Assembly (NCBI GenBank): GCA_040954595.2
Contig: CM082586.2
Location: 11,532,001-11,596,000 of the forward strand
Reading direction: 5' to 3'
Origin: Balanoglossus misakiensis
Lineage: Eukaryota; Hemichordata
Length of the DNA stretch: 64,000 nt
Under the pieces are notes generated by a model, which was given only the letters and a program-made list of their open reading frames with translations, searched no databases and was not told the origin of the DNA. Of this stretch, positions 1 to 10,972 are shown piece by piece. A program made the translations under genes and the position numbers. Every line of letters starts with the position of its first letter. The first letter of the stretch is position 1.

Positions 1-2168
1 TTCTCTGATGGGAAGGCCAACACAGGAGGTGATGACAGTAGATCTTTCAACCGATCAAAAGCTATCTGACATTCATCACTCCACACAAAAATGACATTTT
101 TCTTCGTCAAATCTGTAAGGGGCTTTGCAATTTCCGCAAAGTTCTGTATAAACCTCCGATAATACGAAGCAAGTCCAACAAAACTGCGTACATCAGTCAA
201 AGATGTAGGTACGGGCCAATTTCTCAGTGTTTGAACCTTTTTCGGATCGGTTGACACACCCTCAGCCGACACAACATGTCCCAGGAATTCTACTTGAACT
301 GCAAACAAAGTACAATTCTTTGCTTTTAACTTCAGACCTGCTTCACGCAATTTGTTGAAAACAGTCTGCAACCGTTCCAATTCCTGCTCAAAAGATTCCC
401 CAAACACAATAATGTCATCCAAATAGAGTAATAAAATTTCCCATTGCAATCCTTGAAAAACCTTTTCCATCAATCTTTCAAAAGTGCCAGGTGCACCGCA
501 CAATCCCATGGGCATTGTAGTCCATTCCAACAATTTACCAGAAGAAGTCACTATTGCAGACTTTTCTCTACTTTCCTTATCAAGCTTGACCTGATGAAGT
601 CCCATATTCAAATCAAGGGTGGAAAACCAGCAAGCACCATGCATTGCTTCTAAATTGTCCTGTATTCTTGGAATAGGTTGGGCATTCTGAATTGTGACTG
701 CATTGAGTCTCCTGTAATCAACTACTAATCTCTGTGTAGAATCCTTTTTCTTGACCAACAAACATGGCGAACTCCAAGGCGATGTTGACTCGACTAACAT
801 GCCTTTGTCTACAAATGATTGAACTTGTCTCTCTATTTCAGTCTTTTTCCAAAATGGCGCACGATACGGTGCCACTTTCACTGGGGTAGCCTGTTGTGTA
901 TCAATCCTGTGCTCAACAACATCGGTCAAACCCAAGTCATACGCATTCTTGCTAAAAACATCAGAATTATTTATCAACAGCGTTTGTACTTGTTCCTTTT
1001 GTTCGTCAGACTCAAGATGTTGCACACTACGATGATACAAATCCACTAAATGTGATGGCAATTTCTCAATGCCACGGGAAACAGATTTCCCATTGTTATC
1101 ATGCTTTTCACAAGTGTTGCCACTAGAGGGCGCACTATTTTGCACAACAGCTGATTTGTCACACTGATTCATGTCAACAGGAGAGCTGACATTACAATCA
1201 ACTGCTCTCTCCAGTCTGTACAAACCTACGACCTGACCTCGTTTGACCTCTATGTCCTTTATCCCTAAATTAATGACTCTTACAGGTAATAACCGTTGAC
1301 CCGGGTTTACCAGGGTAGACGCTGTACCCATCCCCTCAGGAAAATCCTTTAACATGGCTGTAGGCTCTACAGTAGCCACTAACTCAGACAAACACAGCAT
1401 ATCCGCTGCAGACCTTTCACAGTGAGATGCCCGTGAACTTTGACCTTTCAGACTTTCATGACCTAGCTGACCTTTTCTAGGTTGTTTTGCCATTCTGGCT
1501 GGAATAATTGCTTCATGACCAGCTGGAATTATTTCATGAGAAGCAGCCTGTAATCTACAACTAAATGGTTTCAACCTTTCAGGACTTGTGGATAAAACTT
1601 GGTCGCCCACAGAAACTGTACAATTTTGTAAATTGAGACTACAACCAAATTTAGTCAAAACATCCATACCCAGGATTCCTGGAGATCCATCGAGATAATT
1701 TCCAACAAGAACAGAAGTGTCAATTTTCTCAGAACCAATCTCGATCTGCACAGCAACGCTGCCTGCTATATCAAGTTTTGAACCATTTGCTTGCACAATA
1801 TATAGTCCAGTTTCAGTCAAATGAGGACGCACATTGTCTGGCATACTATTAAAATAGTCAAATGAAATCGATGTGTGTGTACATCCAGTGTCAACAAGCA
1901 TTTTGCTAGCCACCCCTTGGAATTTCACATCCAGCATCATACTGTTGACTGCATCATTACTATTTGTTTCAATGTGCTTCACCTTGTTATCATTCACTTT
2001 ACATTTACAAGGAGCACACCTATCAACATCATCAGTTTCAACAACTGCAGTGCTGGTGTGCAGACGGGTTTGCTCACTGCTTTTGTTAATGACCTTTGAC
2101 CTCGTCTGAGACACTTCTTCTCCAGACTGATTTACTGGGACTGCTCGACGGTCAGCACGGACAGTCAT
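1..2168 (-). CDS. pol: Gypsy pol (protease-RT), partial at window edge
   Basis: Pol polyprotein of a minus-strand Ty3/Gypsy element, open for about 722 codons until it leaves the window. The ATG (2168-2166) overlaps the gag stop as ATGA, which puts pol in the -1 frame relative to the end of gag. Reading downstream there is a protease region with LVDTGC and then GMDVL. RT motifs follow in order: VDYRRLN, FSTLDL, MPMGLCGAPGTF and the catalytic YLDD box (about nt 430), then FLGHVVS and YYRRFIQNF. The window ends in the RNase H lead-in (VLAFPSE). The protease has Cys where DTG-Ser/Ala is usual. RNase H and integrase should lie left of the window. I read the frame by hand through protease and RT and found no stop. 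Confidence 0.9.
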   Translation of the reverse strand, partial: MTVRADRRAVPVNQSGEEVSQTRSKVINKSSEQTRLHTSTAVVETDDVDRCAPCKCKVNDNKVKHIETNSNDAVNSMMLDVKFQGVASKMLVDTGCTHTSISFDYFNSMPDNVRPHLTETGLYIVQANGSKLDIAGSVAVQIEIGSEKIDTSVLVGNYLDGSPGILGMDVLTKFGCSLNLQNCTVSVGDQVLSTSPERLKPFSCRLQAASHEIIPAGHEAIIPARMAKQPRKGQLGHESLKGQSSRASHCERSAADMLCLSELVATVEPTAMLKDFPEGMGTASTLVNPGQRLLPVRVINLGIKDIEVKRGQVVGLYRLERAVDCNVSSPVDMNQCDKSAVVQNSAPSSGNTCEKHDNNGKSVSRGIEKLPSHLVDLYHRSVQHLESDEQKEQVQTLLINNSDVFSKNAYDLGLTDVVEHRIDTQQATPVKVAPYRAPFWKKTEIERQVQSFVDKGMLVESTSPWSSPCLLVKKKDSTQRLVVDYRRLNAVTIQNAQPIPRIQDNLEAMHGACWFSTLDLNMGLHQVKLDKESREKSAIVTSSGKLLEWTTMPMGLCGAPGTFERLMEKVFQGLQWEILLLYLDDIIVFGESFEQELERLQTVFNKLREAGLKLKAKNCTLFAVQVEFLGHVVSAEGVSTDPKKVQTLRNWPVPTSLTDVRSFVGLASYYRRFIQNFAEIAKPLTDLTKKNVIFVWSDECQIAFDRLKDLLSSPPVLAFPSE

Positions 2169-3507
2169 TTGGGGTTTAACTGACTCTTATCTGTTTTACC
2201 CTTCTGCTCTTTCTGTTTAACCTGAGGTTCTGGACAGTCTCTTTTCAAATGACCAGAACGGTTACAATTCCAGCAGAGCCTTTGCTTTTTCTCAACTGTT
2301 GTTGTCTCACTAGAACTATTTTCCAACTTGTCAAGTCTTTTCATAATTTTTGCAAACATCTCCTGTGTATCAACCCTCACAGTAGACTGGCTATTTTCAC
2401 CATCCAAAGCCTGAGACACTTTGCCCCTAGAACGGCCATGTTTCTGCAAAGTTTGAAAGCTTTCTTCTAACAAAACCGCCCGCAGGACACTGTCCAGGGT
2501 TGCATCAGATAACTGACTAGCTTCATGTATTTTTCTCTGCAATGACATATCAGGGATTGCCTCGAAAAATGTCTCAATGCACAACCGTTCAATATTGAAC
2601 CTGTGACACCAGGGTAAGCCTTTATGATTATTTCACGGACTTGCTGAGCCAATTCACGCAGGGACTGGTTTTTACCACATACAATTGTTTTCACCGAAAG
2701 TCTGTAAACATCTTGCATGTGTGTAGTGCCAAACCGTTGACCCAGAATTGCACAAAGCTCATCATAACGTTTCACATTGCCACACCCGTGAGAAACAAAG
2801 CGTAATGCCCTGCCCCGTAGACGAGACATCAGAATGTTATACTTCTGATCAGGAGACCAACCGTTCAGTTCAGAACAAATATCAAAATGAGTCTTAAACT
2901 CGCTGAAATCAGTACTACCATCATACGCCTCTGGCTTGACGAAATGAAATTTTGTTTGTGTAGTACCAGTTCCTGTATTACTGACAAACCCATTCCCATG
3001 GGAACTATCCCTTCCCACACCGTCAGGAGAACCCCCAGAAATATTTCCCATCATTGATGATGTTACTGAATTGTCCTGACCCGGATATGACAGCACTTCA
3101 GGTGTTACCGCCGCCTGACGCGTGAGGGCGCTGTCCACTATGCTTGGCTTAGGTGTACTATGGACACTACCTAAATTTACCTCGCCCCCCTTCCCAAACG
3201 TTTGCATAAATGTTTGAAGTTGTTGTGCCATATCACAAACTGATCGTTCCATTGTATCTAGTCGTCTACCGACATCGCGTTCATCCCCAGTATTCCGACT
3301 AACTGCCCCTGAGGACACGCTCAGATGTCTACCACGACCCCTGCCTAACCTTCTCCCTGTGCCCGATGAAACGAGCGGAGTTTTCAGGGCTTCATCAGAA
3401 ATGACCGTAGAATTGACGTCTGTTCTCTCATACCCAGAATCAAACCTACTGTTGAAAACAACCTCCCTGTCCTGCGATAAATTCGTATTCCCTGTATAAG
3501 TAGCCAT
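2165..3507 (-). pseudogene. gag: Gypsy gag with internal -1 frameshift
   Basis: Structural Gag of the same minus-strand element. The likely start is the ATG at 3507-3505 (MATYTGNTN). The N-terminal part is Ser/Gly/Arg-rich. A retrotransposon capsid region follows (FVKPEAYDGSTDFSEFKTHF, then LRGRALRFV and ELAQQVREI). Near 2590-2615 the frame is lost: the reading continues sensibly only in the -1 frame (ERLCIETFFEAIPDMS), which leads to one CCHC zinc knuckle, CWNCNRSGHLKRDC, and the stop at 2167-2165. The break lies inside the capsid region, far from the gag/pol boundary. It is therefore more likely an inactivating indel than programmed frameshifting. Confidence 0.85.
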
Positions 3508-3891
3508 GATGCAATTTCCGGGCACAATGTTTTCTATGTAAAAAGAACACCTAAAATCGAACCGTCGACACAGAGATCTGTTCGGACGATGAATGCCTAA
3601 AATGAACACTGTATAGCTCCAAAATCACAGCAAAAGAAGGCGATACAAAAGCCTGCGGTTACCGTGTCGCACTGACCTGCGTTAACAGATCCCGTAAGGA
3701 GTACGGTGCCCAGAGTGCTAAACACGCCACAAACTCCTGTGACCTCTCTTTTGCACACAGCAATACAACCGTTCTCAACAAACAACATTCATCGACCAAA
3801 CCTGACCGCTGAGTCGATCCAGATCTTGGCGAATATTCGAAAGGGGTCTCTGAACCAAAGTTGCCCTAACAATCCCGCAGATGCCACCAAT
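3508..3891 (-). other. Gypsy 5' leader with primer-binding site
   Basis: Untranslated leader between the 5' LTR and gag, read on the minus strand. The primer-binding site lies at 3889-3872, starting TGGTGGCATCTGCGGGAT, two bases after the LTR end. Its complement ends in GCCACCA and resembles the 3' end of a leucine tRNA from memory, so the primer assignment is tentative. Nothing else is recognisable in the leader. Confidence 0.7.
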
Positions 3892-4394
3892 TGTGACGGA
3901 AACCCGGGCGTTCCGCCTATTGAAAACCGGTAGCGCAGACGGACCCGCTCGAGCCTCTCACAAACAGCGCTGTCTTCACACGCGGCGGTAGGAACTCGCC
4001 GGAAAGCAAGCGTCTCGTCGAAGAAATCTGCCCACACCGAGCAGCTGAGGTAAACACGTCTCAGATCTCGCGATCGGTGACCAGGGGCCGGCTATCCGGG
4101 AGGGATAAAACAGGACTAAACGGGGCCGAAACCGGGGTTCCTTCCTCAACAGATCCACGCCAAAACTCTCCAAAACAACATGGTTGCAGGCTAAAAACGA
4201 GGCTAAACATGTGACCCAGAACGCACTTCTGATTGGTGTAGATACACCAAGGGCAAGATGGGGAAACCCTTCTATCCTTGTCAATCATACAAGACAGCCC
4301 AAAACGGTCTCCATGGTAACACCACCACGACAGTGAAGCCATAGAAAAACAACATGCCAAATAATAAATCACATGGAATAGCAATTCCATAACA
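3892..4394 (-). repeat. 5' LTR of minus-strand Gypsy element
   Basis: A 503-bp segment bounded by TG and CA on either strand (plus strand TGTGACGG to CCATAACA). A primer-binding site lies immediately inside it, and satellite starts abruptly at 4395 on the outside. The partner LTR is beyond the left edge, so LTR identity and the target duplication cannot be checked here. The boundary is inferred from the TG/CA ends, the PBS spacing and comparison with uninterrupted satellite, which reads CTATATATAGTGCC where this copy has ATATAGTGCC. Confidence 0.8.
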
Positions 4395-5835
4395 ATATAG
4401 TGCCGGGGCATCAGCCGTGCCAGGCCGAAGGAAATGTGAGTAGATCAACGTGGTCTCTGTACGCGTGTTTCTGCTCTAGAGTGCCAGGGCTTTAGCCAAG
4501 CCATGCCGTAGGAAATCTGACTTAATCAACGTTGCTAACGAACGCTAGTGTCTGTCATAGTGTGCCGGGGTTTTAGTCGAGCCAAGCCGTAGGAGATCAG
4601 ACTTGATCAACGCGGTCTCTGTACGCGTGTTTCCGCTCTAAAGTGCCGGGGCTTCAGCTAAACCAGGCCGTAGGAAATCCGACGTAATCACCGTTGATAA
4701 CTTACGCCAGTCTGTGTCATATAGAGCCGGTGCACCAGCGGAGTCATGCCGTAGGAAATCTGACTTGATCAACGTGGTCAATGTACGCCTGTTTCTGCTC
4801 TAGAGTGCCGGGGCTTCAGCTGAGCCAGGCCGTAGGAAACCCGACGTGATTACCGTTGTTAACTTACGCCAGTCTGTGTCCTATATATAGTGCCGGGGCA
4901 TCAGCCGTGCCAGGCCGCAGGAAATGTGAGTAGATCAACGTGGTCTCTGTACGAGTGTTTCTGCTCTAGAGTGCCAGGGTTTTAGCCAAGCCATGCCGTA
5001 GGAAATCTGACTTGATCAACGTTGCTAACGAACGCTAGTGTCTGTCATAGTGTGCCGGGGTTTTAGTCGAGCCAAGCCGTAGGAGATCTGACTTGATCAT
5101 CGTGGTCAATGTACGCGTGTTTCCGCTCTAAAGTGCCGGGGCTTCAGCTAAACCAGGCCGTAGGAAATCCGACGTAATCACCGTTGATAACTTACGCCAG
5201 TCTGTGTCATATAGAGCCGGTGCACCAGCGGAGTCATGCCGTAGGAAATCTGACTTGATCAACGTGGTCAATGTACGCCTGTTTCTGCTCTAGAGTGCCG
5301 GGGCTTCAGCTGAGCCAGGCCGTAGGAAACCCGACGTGATTACCGTTGTTAACTTACGCCAGTCCGAGTCCTATGTATAGTGCCGGGGCATCAGCCGTGC
5401 CAGGCCGCAGGAAATGTGAGTAGATCAACGTGGTCTCTGTACGCGTGTTTCTGCTCTAGAGTGCCAGGGCTTTAGCCAAGCCATGCCGTAGGAAAACTGA
5501 CTTGATCAACGTTGCTAACGAACGCTAGTGTCTGTCATAGTGTGCCGGGGTTTTAGTCGAACCAAGCTGTAGGAGATCAGACTTGATCAATGTGGTCTCT
5601 GTACGCGTGTTTCTGCTCTAGAGTGCCGGGGCTTTATCCAAGCCATGCCGTAGAAAATCTGACTTGATCACCGTTGCTAACGTACGCTAGTGTCTGTCAT
5701 ATTGTGACGGAGATTTAGCCGAGCCAGGCCGTAGAAAAATCGACTTGTTCAACGTTATCAGTGTGCAACTGTTTCTGCTCTAGAGTGTCAGGGTTTTAGC
5801 CGACTTATGCTGTGGGAAATCTGAGTTGATGAACG
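4395..5835. repeat. Satellite monomer array with 490-bp hexamer
   Basis: About 17-18 monomers of roughly 81 bp. The hexamer-start monomer (TGCCGGGGCATCAG) begins at 4401, 4891 and 5381, giving an exact 490-bp period that contains six distinct monomers, or three dimers of about 163 bp. This is the longest monomer run seen outside block III units and shows the hexamer register most clearly. Confidence 0.93.
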
Positions 5836-7002
5836 GGAATTCAATGTTAGAAAACCCGTGTGGAAAGTATCTCTACCCGTTTGAAACTAAGAAAAGAATT
5901 TATTCTTATTTATTTTGTAAAAAAGACAATTTTTCGATAAAAAGTCGAAAATGGTAATTTTGTCTTGGGTGATTCAAATTATACCGCCTTTTCTGGAATT
6001 TGCAGCACTTTTTACAAGAGAACGACACTTCATGCTCCATAATATTTTCGAAAATGAAGAAAAGAGTTAATTTTTATGATTTTTTAAAAATTTATCATTT
6101 TTGTCAAAATATGGCCAAAATGGCTATTTTTCTTGAATTCCGTCAATATCTCTGCATTTTTGGAGTGGTCGAAAGTTTTAACATACAATCAACATGTCAT
6201 ATATGATCAGGGCACCAAATTCGAAGAACAAAGGTTTTTTTATTTTTTTTTTCTAAAAATGACATTTTCAAGGAAAATTTGGTAAAAAGCAATTGTGTCT
6301 GCAGTGAGCCAAATTAGACGGTCTTTTGTGGAATTTGTATCGATATATACATACGAAGAGCATTCTATACTCCATCAGATTTCCGAAAATGTAGAAAACA
6401 GGTATTTTTGTAATTTTCAAAAATTTACCATGTTGACCAAATTGTGGCTAAAATTTTTATTTTCGTGTTGAATGCCGCCAGTGTCACTGCTTTTAAAAGT
6501 CATAAAAACTTTTAACATACAAGCAATTGTTTATATATGATCAGGTCACCGAATTAAAAAAAATAAAGAATGTTTTGCCTAAAAATGACCTTTTTGGTGC
6601 AAAAACGAATAAAACGCAATTTTGTATTAAATCAACTCATTCAGAGTGCATTTTTTATAATCAGCACCATTTATACATATAATGGAAATTTCATACATCA
6701 TCAGATATCCAAATATGAAAAAATGATTTAGATTTTAGATGATTGTCCAAAATTAGCTGATATCTAATAAATGTAGTATTGAACCGTTCTGTTCCCCCCC
6801 CCCCCCCACATTATATGCGGTCCGCCGATGTCAGCTTACCCGGCAGTACTGCAGGCCGTGCCCCCAACTAACGTCGGTGTTTGAAAAACCCTGGTTAAAT
6901 TCGGGCTTTCTCTATAAATTTACGGGCAATAATGCAGTCCTACCCGAACAAATGTCGAGTGTTGACCCGCTGTGACTTTCCCTCTTCGGTTTGCCCGACT
7001 TA
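5836..7002. repeat. Satellite AT-rich spacer, copy 1
   Basis: A 1.17-kb AT-rich half of the satellite unit. It starts at GGAATTCAATG and ends just before CCAACGTCTTTGTAC. It contains three degenerate ~330-bp sub-repeats (compare ATGATCAGGGCACC at 6203 with ATGATCAGGTCACC at 6537), a run of 14 C at 6794-6807, and a GC-richer tail. No coding function is apparent. Confidence 0.9.
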
Positions 7003-7887
7003 GCCAACGTCTTTGTACTAGAATGTCGGGTCTTTTGCAGAGCCAGGCCGAAAGAAATCCGACTTGATCACCGTTGCTAACGAACGCTAGTGTCTGTCAT
7101 GGTGTGCCGGGGTTTCAGTCGAGCCAAGCCGTAGGAAATCAGACTTGATCAACGTGGTCTCTGTACGCGTGTTTCCGCTCTAAATTGCCGGGGCTTCAGC
7201 TAAACCAGGCCGTAGGAAATCCGACGGAATAACCGTTGATAACTTACGCCAGTCTGTGTCATATAGAGCCGGTGCACCAGCCGAGTCACGCCATAGGAAA
7301 TCTGACTTGATCAACGTGGTCAATGTACGCCTGTTTCTGCTCTAGAGTGCCGGGGCGTCAGCTGAGCCAGGCCGTAGGAAACCCGACGTGATTACCGTTG
7401 TTAACTTACGCCAGTCTGTGTCCTATATATAGTGCCGGGGCATCAGCCGTGCCAGGCCGAAGGAAATGTGAGTAGATCAACGTGGTCTCTGTACGCGTGT
7501 TTCTGCTCTAGAGTGCCAGGGCTTTAGCCAAGCCATGCCGTAGGAAATCTGACTTGATCAACGTTGCTAACGAACGCTAGTGTCTGTCATAGTGTGCCGG
7601 GGTTTTAGTCGAGCCAAGCCGTAGGAGATCAGACTTGATCAACGTGGTCTCTGTACGCGTGTTTCCGCTCTAAATTGCTGGGGCTTCAGCTAAACCAGGC
7701 CGTAGGAAATCTGACTTGATCACCGTTGCTAACGTACGCTAGTGTCTGTCATATTGTGACGGAGATTTAGCCGAGCAAGGCTGCAGAAAAATCGACTTGT
7801 TCAACGTTACCAGTGTGCAACTGTTCCTGCTCTAGAGTGTCATGGTTTTAGCCGACTTATGCTGTAGGAAATCTGAGTTGATGAACG
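7003..7887. repeat. Satellite monomer block (885 bp)
   Basis: About eleven ~81-bp monomers between two AT-rich spacers. The length is almost identical to the 884-bp blocks in satellite block III, which fixes the standard unit length at about 2.05 kb. Confidence 0.9.
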
Positions 7888-9040
7888 GGAATTCAATGTT
7901 AGAAAACCCGTGTGGAAAGTGTCTCTACCCGTTTAAAACTAAGAAAAGAATTTATTCTTATTTATTTTGTAAAAAAAAACAATTTTTCGAAAAAAAGTCG
8001 AAAATGGTAATTTTGTCTTGGGTGATTCACATTATACCGCCTTTTCTGGAATTTGCAGCACTTTTTACAAGAGAACGACACTTCATGCTCCATAATATTT
8101 CCGAAAATGAAGAAGAGAATTAATTTTTTTAAGATTTTTTTAAAATTTACCATGTTTGTCAAAATATGGCCAAAATGGCTATTTTTTCTTGAATTCCGTC
8201 AATATCTATGCATATTTGGAGTGGTCGAAAGTTTTAACATACAATCAACATGTCATATATGATCAGGGCACCAAATTCGAAGAACAAAGGTTTTTTTTAT
8301 TTATTTTTTCTAAAAATGACATTTTCAAGGAAAACTTGGTAAAACGCAATTTTGTCTGCAGTGAGACAAATTAGACGGTCTTTTGTGGAATTTGTATCGA
8401 TATATACATACGAAGAGCATTCTATACTCCATCAGATTTCCGAAAATGTAGAAAACAGGTATTTTTTGTAATTTTCAAAAATTTACCATTTTGACCAAAT
8501 TGTGGATAAAATTGTTATTTTCGTATTGAATGCCGCCAGTGTCACTGCTTTTAAAAGTCATAAAAACTTTTAACATACAAGCAATTGTTTATATATGATC
8601 AGGTCACCGAATTAAAAAAATAAAGAATGTTTTGCCTAAAAATGACCTTTTTGGTGCAAAAACGAATAAAACGCAATTTTGTATTAAATCAGAGTGCATT
8701 TTTTATAATCAGCACCATTTTTACATATAATGGAAATTTCATACATCATCAGATATCCAAATAATTTAGATTTTAGATGATTGTCCAAAATTAGCTGATA
8801 TCTAATAAATGTAGTATTGAACCGTTCTGTTCCCCCCCCCCCCTACATTATATGCGGTACGCCGATGTCAGCTTACCCGGCAGTACTGCAGGCCGTGCCC
8901 CCAACTAACGTCGTTGTTTGAAACGCCCTGGTCTAATTCGGGCTTTCTCTATAAATTGACAAGCAATAATGCAGTCCTAACCGAACAAATGTCGAGTGTT
9001 GACCCGCTGTGACTTTCCCTCTTCGGTTTGCCCGACTTAG
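7888..9040. repeat. Satellite AT-rich spacer, copy 2
   Basis: Second AT-rich spacer, beginning 2052 bp after the first. It differs from copy 1 by small indels, including a shorter AT tract near 8760, and has 12 C at 8832-8843. It is followed at 9041-9279 by a partial monomer run that the compound retrotransposon interrupts. Confidence 0.9.
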
Positions 9041-9279
9041 CCAACGTCTTTGTACTAGAGTGTCGGGTCTTTTGCAGAGCCAGGCCGAAGGAAATCCGAC
9101 TTGATCACCGTTGCTAACGAACGCTAGTGTCTGTCATGGTGTGCTGGGGTTTTAGTCGAGCCAGGCCGTAGGAGATCTGACTTGATCAACGTGGTCTCTG
9201 TACGCGTGTTTCTGCTCTAGAGTGCCGGGGCTTTATCCAAGCCGTGCCGTAGAAATTCTGACTTGATCACCGTTGCTAA

Positions 9280-10655
9280 TGATACCATTGAATTTGCACC
9301 CCTCAGAGCATAGTGGAATGACCCCGCCTATATCGTATATTTGATACATTTTTGATTACTGACTTTACCTGTTTATTGTGATTACGCAATTGAAGTAGTC
9401 CGCAGGTGTTGACTGTATTTCTTGTGAGGTATTCGATTTCGAGTTATGATGTTTCTGTGTGAAAGCTCTTTTATTGTTATTGATCGAATATTTGCTACTG
9501 GAAAGTTGAATTTGTTCCGTCCAGGCAGTACCGCGTGTATTCAGTCAAAGGTTTGGCGGGTGTAATACGGCGATGAACTAGTGAGTAAAAAGGGAACTTT
9601 TTAATATGGCCGTTGTCCAATTGTATTGACGAGAGTGGAATCTCCACAAAAATTCGAACCATCGGCAGAATCGTACGGCGAAATTGCATCTTGAATGGGA
9701 ATCGAGGAGAGCCGGATGTTAACTAACATTATTTGAGCTAGTCTTCGTGAGATCCCTACGTAAGAAGCATTTCATCTACTATTTCGAACGACAGGTCTGC
9801 TGTACCTGAACGAACCATTGTTATTGTCACGCTGATTACTGAGACACCGATCGCCGAGATCCAACGATTACGGGTACTCGCGCAGGTTTCTCAACATCGA
9901 TGCTTCACGAACTGAAAGCTGATGTAAGTACGATCTCATTAACGCTAATCATGTAAAATCGGACTGGATTTGATAAACTTACGGCCTTTCTAGGTTCTTC
10001 GAACCACGGCGTGTGGGGAATGCAATGAGCCGCATTGTTTGACCCCCAACGTCTACAAACTTTGAACAAATCATATACGAGCAGGAACACTCGACCCTAC
10101 GATCGATTTGCCGATCACGGAACTGATCAGCGCTTCGTCATCAAGCTCCGCTTTACGCCTGGATACACTCGGAGCGTTTGCGACGAGCGAACTTTGAGAT
10201 ATTTGCATTGATTGTTAGAGGATTCTCTCCGTTGGATTTTGGAAGCGGATCGACGCGACTGTTGAGTGCGGGACAGCGCCCTCATCGCCAGAACTCGATT
10301 GTGCGTCACGTTCGTTTATAAACTGTTGAACTTTGACCGGACTCGCGGCAGGTTGTGCCACGCCAGTTTTCTTCAGGAAGGTGTTACTTGTTAATGAAAC
10401 AGGTTTTGATAGAGCTCTTGTTACATCTCTGATGTTGATAGACTTACTATTAATTATACTTCTTTCATTGGATATAAAGTGTCTTTGTGTCATTTTGTCC
10501 ACACCCCCTTCACTCGCCCTGTGTTCCCAAAGCTACCGCAATCACCACGAATCCTACGACCCAACTCACATGAACGAAACTTGTTGATTACCCTTGTCGA
10601 GTTTGCTCACGCCCAGCTAGCCCATCGTTTTTATTGGAATTTTGCAAGGGTAACA
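9280..10655 (+). repeat. LTR 1 of compound Gypsy element
   Basis: A 1376-bp LTR from TGATACCATTG to GGGTAACA. It is the same length as LTR 3 and differs from LTRs 2 and 3 at several private sites (for example CAACATCG versus CAACGTCG near 9897). TATA-like sequences occur at 10317-10322 (TATAAA) and near 10470 (GATATAAAGTG). A 70-bp stretch at 9924-9993 has GTAAGT at one end and CTTTCTAG at the other, like a small intron. Short ORFs in the LTR are not convincing genes. Confidence 0.93.
10317..10322 (+). promoter_or_regulatory. Candidate TATA box in LTR 1
   Basis: TATAAA in a locally GC-richer context, about 340 bp before the LTR end. A competing candidate lies near 10470. The same sequences occur in the other LTR copies. 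The transcription start is not determinable by eye. Confidence 0.35.
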
Positions 10656-10972
10656 TCTGGCGCCTACCAACGTGGGGCTGGATTGGAAAGTTTTCCCAGT
10701 AGAGTTTTGTCATTTTACTGTTTCTTACAAATTGACAACAGGGAAGGACGACATTTTGATTCAGCCCATTGAGGTTTGGTTTTGCGGTCGAAAACACAGG
10801 ACGAGCAGGGTTGGACGAGTGATACACTTATTGATCGAGCAGGAAATTAAGTACATGTGCCATTGCCTTTGATTTATGGAACACCGACCATTCATAGTTT
10901 CCAAACGCTTTCAATTTTTGTGAGTGTTATTGTAGACTCGAGTTATCGACAGATTGCTCTCGAATTTGAAAT
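10656..10972 (+). other. Copy A leader with primer-binding site
   Basis: The 317-nt leader begins with TC and then TGGCGCCTACCAACGTGGGG at 10658-10677. This matches the pattern expected for a lysine (CUU) tRNA primer, except for a 3-nt interruption after TGGCGCC. The tRNA comparison is from memory. The leader ends at the gag-pol ATG (10973), which has A at -3 and G at +4. No other feature is seen. Confidence 0.7.

Larger units (their letters stand above)
4395..9279. repeat. Satellite block I
   Basis: Satellite DNA between the Gypsy LTR and the compound insertion. It holds monomer arrays at 4395-5835, 7003-7887 and 9041-9279, and AT-rich spacers at 5836-7002 and 7888-9040. Monomers are about 81 bp and share GTGCCGGGG, GCCGTAGGAAATC and GATCAACG cores. 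Two alternating types end in TGTTTCTGCTCTAGA or AGTGTCTGTCATA. No gene is supported here. Short ORFs in the spacer recur only because the DNA is repeated. Confidence 0.95.

Noticed and set aside
3597-4411. Several ORFs of 60-116 codons in the left Gypsy LTR and leader
   Set aside because: They overlap each other in different frames within an LTR and have no recognisable domains.
4395-5835. CRISPR-like array
   Set aside because: Monomers are contiguous, diverged and ~81 bp with no unique spacers, and the context is eukaryotic transposons.
5836-7002. CENP-B-box-like motif in the satellite
   Set aside because: I looked for TTCG....A..CGGG and found only partial matches such as TTCGGTTTGCCCG, which do not fit the consensus.
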